From Planctomycetota bacterium (GTDB lineage: Bacteria > Planctomycetota > Phycisphaerae > UBA1845 > UTPLA1), in the NCBI GenBank assembly GCA_016235815.1, contig JACRIM010000039.1:62001-126000 (forward strand): 64,000 nucleotides of DNA, read 5' to 3'. Positions within the stretch are counted from its first letter, which is position 1; every line of letters starts with the position of its first letter. The position numbers and the translations under genes were made by a program. Below, one piece after another: positions 58,987 to 64,000 of this stretch. Under the pieces are notes generated by a model. That model was not told the DNA's origin, made no database searches, and was given only the letters and a program-made list of their open reading frames with translations.

Positions 58987-60594
58987 ATGACAACAGCGAT
59001 CATCTACCTGTTCAGCATTATCGCCGTCGGCATGTTGATCGGCGCAATTCGAATTCGCGGCATCGCCCTCGGGTCGGCCGCCGTTTTTTTTGTTGCCCTG
59101 CTCGCCGGTCACTTTCAAATAACGCTTCCTTCAGAATTGACAGAGCTTGGTTTGGCGCTCTTCGTTTATAGCGTCGGCCTCCAGACCGGTCCCCGATTCT
59201 TCAGCATCTTCAAGGCGAGGGGAACGGCATTCCTGTCGGTGGGGCTTGCTTCGACCATCGCCGGCGCAGTTATGGCGCTGCTTATGGCGTATCTGCTCAA
59301 GATGCCGGCGCATGTTGCGGCCGGCATGTACTGCGGCGCGGGCACCTGCACCCCCGCACTCGCAGGCGTCCTCGATGCCGTGCAGCGCGGTAACCCGACC
59401 GGCGTCGCGCCCGCATCCGTCGGCTATGCATCGGCATACCCGTTCAGCGTGCTCGCCGTTGTCCTCACGGTGCAGTGGCTTCCTCGAATCCTTGGCACAA
59501 CCGCCCGCGATGCCGCGGCACGATACCTGGCCGAACAGGCCTCGCGTAATCCCCCGCTGGAGGAGTGCGCGTTTCGCATTTCCAATCCGAATTGCGTCAA
59601 CATGTCCATCACCGAGTTCCAGACCCTGCATATGACCCGCGCCGTCATTTGTCGAATCAAACATGATGGAGAAATTGCGGCCGTGCGCCCGGACACCCGA
59701 CTGGGCATGGGCGACGTCGTCCTCGCCGTGGGGGAGCCCGACGAACTCGCCAAGTTGGAACACGTATTGGGCGACGTCGCGGTTGAGCCGATGTACGACC
59801 CGACCGGAAACGTGGCGAGCGATCTTGTTGTGGTCTCAAATCGATCAACCGTGGGCCGAACACTACGTGAAGTGCAATTGTGGGAGCGGTTCGGAATCGT
59901 GGCGACACGCGTACGCCGCGAAGGCATTGAGATGACTCCGCATGGAGACCTTGTCCTTGAATTGGGAGACGTTCTCCGGCTGGTCGGCGCACGGCGTGAC
60001 GTCATGGCGGCGGCTGATGTGTTGGGTCGTCAGGAGCGCCGGCTCGACGAAACAAGTTTTATTCCGTTCGCCGCCGGTCTTGCGATCGGGGCGGCCGTGG
60101 GGCTGATTCCGTTGCCCCTGCCCGGCGGTATGGAAGTCAGGCTTGGGCTGAGCGGTGGAGTGCTGTTGGTTGCGCTGATACTCGGCCGGCTGGGACAGGT
60201 CGGCCCCATGCGGCTCTATGTTCCGAATGCAGCAAAGCACTTTGCTCGCGAGTTGGGACTGGTGATGTTTTTGGCCGGCGCCGGCACGGGCGCGGGCCGG
60301 GCGTTAATCCCGGTCTTACGGGAGACCGGTCCGGCTCTGCCGTTGGCGGGCGCGGCCGTAACATTGACCATGATCGCCGCTGCCTCGTTGACCATGTTCG
60401 CCATGCTCCGATGGAATGTGCTGTATGCCGCCGGTGCCCTAAGCGCCTGCATGACCAACCCACCCGGATTGGCCGCGGCGACCCAGTTGTCCGACACGGA
60501 TGCCGCAGCATTGGGCTTTGCAAGCGTCTATCCAGTCGCTCTCTTGGGGAAGATCGTGATGGCGACAATCCTCTATGTCCTGCTTTGCATGTGA
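58987..60594 (+). CDS. AspT/YidE-family transporter with two RCK_C domains
   Basis: Predicted 535-residue membrane protein. Two blocks of about five helices flank a central soluble region with two TrkA-C (RCK_C) type domains (MSITEFQTLHMTRAVICRIK and DLVVVSNRSTVGRTLREVQ). The GLQTGPRFF and GYASAYPFSV segments in the first block and GFASVYPVALLGKI in the second are signature repeats of AspT-type exchangers (aspartate:alanine and relatives). Substrate is unknown. Start ATG 58987 fits the family; ATG 58951 is possible. It follows rpsU by about 120 bases. Confidence 0.85.
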   Translation: MTTAIIYLFSIIAVGMLIGAIRIRGIALGSAAVFFVALLAGHFQITLPSELTELGLALFVYSVGLQTGPRFFSIFKARGTAFLSVGLASTIAGAVMALLMAYLLKMPAHVAAGMYCGAGTCTPALAGVLDAVQRGNPTGVAPASVGYASAYPFSVLAVVLTVQWLPRILGTTARDAAARYLAEQASRNPPLEECAFRISNPNCVNMSITEFQTLHMTRAVICRIKHDGEIAAVRPDTRLGMGDVVLAVGEPDELAKLEHVLGDVAVEPMYDPTGNVASDLVVVSNRSTVGRTLREVQLWERFGIVATRVRREGIEMTPHGDLVLELGDVLRLVGARRDVMAAADVLGRQERRLDETSFIPFAAGLAIGAAVGLIPLPLPGGMEVRLGLSGGVLLVALILGRLGQVGPMRLYVPNAAKHFARELGLVMFLAGAGTGAGRALIPVLRETGPALPLAGAAVTLTMIAAASLTMFAMLRWNVLYAAGALSACMTNPPGLAAATQLSDTDAAALGFASVYPVALLGKIVMATILYVLLCM

Positions 60595-60691
60595 CCATGC
60601 GTACCCCCTGTCAAAACCGGTCGCGATCGGCCAGCCCTGATGTGACGCAATCTCGGTTCCCAATCCCAGCGACCATTAGTATTCTCTCCGC

Positions 60692-62152
60692 ATGAAATCA
60701 GAGCGCGTCTATTGGGCCAGCTACGCCGTCTTGGCGATTGGATTCGCGCTTCGCTTCGCACTCACCGTTGCAACGCCCGCTCGGCTCGCTTACGACGACC
60801 ATTTCCCTCCAGTCGAAATCATCGCGAACGAACACCGCTTGCCCCTGCCCGCCGAATGTTGGGAGTGCTATCAGCCGCCTGCCTATTACATGGTCGCCGC
60901 CGCCGCCTTCGGTTTGACTGAAAACGCAAGCAAAGCAGTGGGCTCGACCGATCAAATCGCCGCCGCCCATGCGAAGAAGGCTGTCCAGTTCCTCTCCACT
61001 CTCGCGGGCTGCGCAACGCTGTGGTTTTGCCTGCTCATCCTGCGCATTCCCTCGCGCCGGCCGCCCACGGTGGAAGCACTCGCGCTCGGATGCGCTGCCC
61101 TCCTTCCGCAGCACATCTACATGTCTGCGATGGTGACCAACGACGCATTCACCTATCTCGTGGCCACCCTCGCCGTCTTTACATTCTTGCGGGCATCGTC
61201 AAAAAACTGGCCCCTCGGCGGTTACGCCCTTAGCGGCGCCCTCGCCGGACTGGCGATCCTCTGCAAGGCTTACTCCATCATGACGGCCGCCGCACTTATC
61301 GGTGCACTTCTTCTGCGTCGCAACGACAAGCCAATCGAACCACCCCGCAAGAAGCGAGATGCCAGCACCACCCAACGATCACTGCTTGCCCCCCTTTTCG
61401 CGTTTACCGCCGCCTGTTTGGCAGTCGGCATCTGGCCGACCGTTCGAAATCTCGCCCATTACAACAAGCTCCACGTCGACAACTTCGATATGTTTCAGAC
61501 CGCGATGCAGTCGCAATTCCCGGGCACGCGCGACGACATTGAATTCACGACGTTTCGATTTCCCGCCCTCGTAAGGCACCCGTGGGTCCACATCTCGCAG
61601 GTCAACAGCTTCTGGACCGAGCTGTATGCCCGCTATTGGTTCGACTACGAGGGAATCCCGATCAGCCTCTCGGTTTCGCGCGAGTGGCGCGACCACATTC
61701 GCAGCCTGCACATAACCAGCTCACAACGCACGCGCGAGGACTGGCAGCGAGCCCTTTCATGGAGGGACGGTGCTGTTCCCGCTGTGCTGCACACATCGGC
61801 GGTCGCATCCTATTTCGCCGGTTTGCCGATCACGCTGATGTTGCTACTCGGTTGGGTCGTCGCCCTCGGCCGGCTCCGCGCGTCGACGCCCGCTTGCATT
61901 CACGCCTTACACGTGCCCGCGTGCATCCTCGTGCCGCTCGTGCAGGTCTGGCGGCTGCCGTTCATGTCGGCCATGAAAGCCGCCTTCACACTTAATGCCG
62001 TCGCCTCGGGTCCGTGGCTGATTGCCGAGGCCCTTGAGCGAGTCCCTGCCAAAGCCCGCCCCATCGTCAGTTTTCTGCTCGGCCTGGGCTTGCTGATTCT
62101 CGTCGTCGCCAATGTCGCGTTTATCGTCTACATGGCCCAGCGTGCCGCATAG
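60692..62152 (+). CDS. GT-C family membrane glycosyltransferase (PMT/ArnT-like)
   Basis: A 486-residue polytopic protein with about ten hydrophobic helices. The first periplasmic loop (AYDDHFPPVE) holds an Asp-Asp/His cluster in the position of the GT-C catalytic acid, followed by CYQPPAYYMVAAA, a typical second helix motif of polyprenyl-phosphate-sugar transferases. A soluble stretch near residues 255-330 (FQTAMQSQFPGTRDDIEF onward) may bind the acceptor. Acceptor and donor are unknown. It starts 98 bases after the transporter on the same strand without a clear ribosome site. Confidence 0.78.
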   Translation: MKSERVYWASYAVLAIGFALRFALTVATPARLAYDDHFPPVEIIANEHRLPLPAECWECYQPPAYYMVAAAAFGLTENASKAVGSTDQIAAAHAKKAVQFLSTLAGCATLWFCLLILRIPSRRPPTVEALALGCAALLPQHIYMSAMVTNDAFTYLVATLAVFTFLRASSKNWPLGGYALSGALAGLAILCKAYSIMTAAALIGALLLRRNDKPIEPPRKKRDASTTQRSLLAPLFAFTAACLAVGIWPTVRNLAHYNKLHVDNFDMFQTAMQSQFPGTRDDIEFTTFRFPALVRHPWVHISQVNSFWTELYARYWFDYEGIPISLSVSREWRDHIRSLHITSSQRTREDWQRALSWRDGAVPAVLHTSAVASYFAGLPITLMLLLGWVVALGRLRASTPACIHALHVPACILVPLVQVWRLPFMSAMKAAFTLNAVASGPWLIAEALERVPAKARPIVSFLLGLGLLILVVANVAFIVYMAQRAA

Positions 62153-62225
62153 CCGCCCATTCGACGCGCCTGCCCGCATTCGATAAAGTGCCGCGAAAGT
62201 CAATCAACACGACACGATTCGAACC

Positions 62226-63761
62226 ATGCCGACGCAAACACCCATCACCATCACGCTCGACGGCGGGCCTATCGCCCTTGAAACTCTCGACCTCGCGCTC
62301 GGCCATCCGATACGCGCCGCCATTCCCGATGCAGCATGGCAGCGTGTCCGCAACTCGCGAGCCGTGATCGAAAAGCACCTCGCCGCCGGCAACGTGATTT
62401 ACGGCGTCAACACCGGCTTCGGAAAGCTCTGCAACAAGCGTATCTCCAACGCCGAGCTTGCAAAGCTGCAGGAGAATCTCATCCTCTCGCACGCCGTCGG
62501 CGTCGGGCCGCCCATTCCCGCCGACATCGTCCGCTTCATGCTGCTCTTCAAGATCAACGCCTTGCTGGCCGGCGCGAGCGGCATTCAACCGGCCTGCGTG
62601 GAATGGCTCGTGGCGATGCTCAACGCCGACCTGTTGCCCGTGGTGCCGACGCGCGGCTCGCTCGGTGCCAGCGGCGACCTTGCTCCGCTTGCGCATCTGG
62701 TCATGCCCATGATCGGCCGCGGCAGCGTGCTGGAGAATGGCGTCGAGAAGCCCGCCGCCGAAGCCATGGCCCGACACGGGATCAAACCAGTTGCGCTGGC
62801 CGCGAAGGACGGCCTCGCCCTGATCAACGGCACACAGATGATGCTCGCCTACCTGGCGGAGATCGTCGTGCGCGGCCGTCGCCTCGCCAAGCACGCCGAT
62901 GTGATCGCCGCCATGTCGCTGGAGGCCGCTCGCGGAAGCTTAAAACCCTTTAGCGAAGGTCTGCTCGCACTTCGCCCGCACGCCGGAGCGGTGGAGGTTG
63001 GCGAGAATGTCCGCCGCCTCATGGTCGATAGCGAGATTCTGATTTCCCACGCCAATTGCGACAAGGTTCAGGACCCCTACAGCCTGCGCTGCGTGCCGCA
63101 GGTTCACGGCGCCTGCCGCGATGCCCTTCGCCACGCGGCCGCGACGCTTCAAACCGAACTCGCCTGCGTCACCGACAATCCCGTCATCGTCGGCGACGAC
63201 GTAATCAGCGGCGGCAACTTCCACGGCGAGCCGCTCGCACTGGTGCTTGACTATCTCGCGATGGCCCTCGCCGAGTGGGCCAACATCTCCGAGCGCCGCA
63301 CGTATCTCCTCCTCTCCGGCCCCGACGGTCTGCCGACGCTGCTCATGCAGGACACCGGCCTCAACAGCGGCTTCATGATCCCGCAGTACACCGCCGCCGC
63401 TTTGGTGAATGAGAACAAGGTGCTGTGCACACCGGCCAGCGTGGACTCCATCCCCTCCAGCCTCGGTCAGGAGGATCACGTCAGCATGGGCGCGACCAGC
63501 GCGCTGAAGTGTCGACAGGTGCTGGAGAATGCGGAGACCGTCCTCGCTATCGAATTACTCTGCGCCGGCCAGGGTCTCGACTTCCGCCTCCCCACGAAAC
63601 CCGGCATCGGCCCGCGCCTCGCGTTGGAAACGCTGCGCACCCGCATCGCCCACGCAGACGCGGACCGGGCGTTTGGCGAGGATATTCAGGCGTCCATCGC
63701 GCTTCTTCGGGAGCAGAAAATCGTGCAGGCGGTGGAAAAGGCGGTCGGATTTATTCACTGA
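62226..63761 (+). CDS. hutH: Histidine ammonia-lyase
   Basis: A 511-residue enzyme that removes ammonia from histidine to give urocanate. The MIO cofactor triad Ala148-Ser149-Gly150 lies in TRGSLGASGDLAPLAHL, and Tyr59 in VIYGVNTGFGKL and NEN-type sequence VNENKVLCTPAS with QEDHVSMGATSA complete the active site. The length is standard (500-515). Other hut genes are not in the window. It could alternatively be a related aromatic amino acid lyase, but the QEDHVSMG segment favours histidine. Confidence 0.93.
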   Translation: MPTQTPITITLDGGPIALETLDLALGHPIRAAIPDAAWQRVRNSRAVIEKHLAAGNVIYGVNTGFGKLCNKRISNAELAKLQENLILSHAVGVGPPIPADIVRFMLLFKINALLAGASGIQPACVEWLVAMLNADLLPVVPTRGSLGASGDLAPLAHLVMPMIGRGSVLENGVEKPAAEAMARHGIKPVALAAKDGLALINGTQMMLAYLAEIVVRGRRLAKHADVIAAMSLEAARGSLKPFSEGLLALRPHAGAVEVGENVRRLMVDSEILISHANCDKVQDPYSLRCVPQVHGACRDALRHAAATLQTELACVTDNPVIVGDDVISGGNFHGEPLALVLDYLAMALAEWANISERRTYLLLSGPDGLPTLLMQDTGLNSGFMIPQYTAAALVNENKVLCTPASVDSIPSSLGQEDHVSMGATSALKCRQVLENAETVLAIELLCAGQGLDFRLPTKPGIGPRLALETLRTRIAHADADRAFGEDIQASIALLREQKIVQAVEKAVGFIH

Positions 63762-64000
63762 CGGCGCTGGTTTTTGTGGCGGGTTGGGTGCAGGGAAAAT
63801 CCTTTGTGTTCCATTCAACCAGGTCGATGGTACTTGGGTGGGGAGCCTCGGGGTTTGCCTCAAAAAATTGGCGAGCACCGTCCGGGAGGGGGTTGCGATG
63901 TACAAGCTCTCCACTGGAATTGATAACGAAATCGACGGCTCCCACCTTTGCAAACCGGGAATCTGGCGACGCAAATAAGACAACCTGGATGTGTTCTACG
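63751..64000 (-). CDS. C-terminal part of an unknown protein (runs off right edge)
   Basis: A frame open from the right edge to TAA at 63751, giving about 82 residues; the start lies beyond the window. The segment VEHIQVVLFASPDSRFAKVG then VDFVINSSGELVHRNPLPDG looks like genuine protein with strands and a beta-turn, not a shadow. It overlaps the hutH stop by 11 bases convergently. I do not recognise a family. Confidence 0.55.
   Translation of the reverse strand, partial: VEHIQVVLFASPDSRFAKVGAVDFVINSSGELVHRNPLPDGARQFFEANPEAPHPSTIDLVEWNTKDFPCTQPATKTSAVSE

Overview
The window is bacterial, high-GC and densely coded. It most likely comes from a planctomycete, probably of the Phycisphaerae side of the phylum. 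The pointers are the membrane proteins that carry a CGYDLTGN-type zinc ribbon (9825-10331, 34579-34926 and a looser relative at 29039-30082), an ECF sigma factor next to a serine/threonine kinase with TPRs, PQQ-type propeller proteins, many small lipoproteins, and dispersed palindromic repeats of a kind I associate with that phylum. No rRNA or tRNA gene and no CRISPR array is visible. The assignment is inference; no search was run.

Layout. 1-4500: trehalose synthesis (otsA, otsB partial), flagellar stator (motA, motB) and two small proteins. 4600-7700: an SDR/ALDH8-type aldehyde dehydrogenase pair and an alpha/beta-hydrolase lipoprotein. 7700-8760: non-coding repeat region. 8760-14020: glycosyltransferase, zinc-ribbon protein, CstA and an ABC-2 exporter. 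14100-19240: mreB, then a set of envelope proteins (a Lys/Pro/Ala-rich mini membrane protein, a coiled-coil protein and a PQQ propeller) in which two members appear to share a FlgT-C-like domain. 19359-21704: purH carrying an in-frame REP-associated transposase. 21714-31217: a long minus-strand run of mutY, a zinc-ribbon membrane protein, two paralogous membrane-anchored hexapeptide proteins, an NtrC-like regulator, ribD, a TlpA-like thioredoxin and a GT-C glycosyltransferase.

31500-47270: tandem mini-lipoproteins, a BolA-like protein, a YhbY RNA-binding protein, a second repeat-rich gap, VOC protein, M32 carboxypeptidase, a PAS/GAF/receiver protein, a zinc-ribbon membrane protein, an ACC-deaminase-like PLP enzyme overlapping a GMC oxidoreductase, an amidohydrolase, a beta-propeller lipoprotein and a 4Fe-4S ferredoxin. 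47300-52500: a polymorphic-toxin island with two truncated RHS cores ending in different toxins, three putative immunity genes, one orphan toxin tail and one stray RHS-repeat fragment. 52740-64000: mlaF-mlaD lipid transport, ECF sigma factor, TPR kinase, rpsU with its own promoter and leader hairpin, an AspT-type transporter, another GT-C enzyme, hutH, and a partial gene at the right edge.

The most unusual material is repetitive. (a) purH is interrupted, without loss of frame, by a RAYT flanked by mirror-image REP palindromes just ahead of the transformylase Lys-His motif. (b) Two distant intergenic regions share a promoter-headed repeat with an 11-bp-spaced GTTAGG direct repeat over the expected transcription start. 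(c) Another repeat keeps three hairpins with compensatory base changes between copies. (d) The RHS island preserves successive toxin/immunity replacements, including a toxin tail and an immunity gene that look related to the upstream pair.
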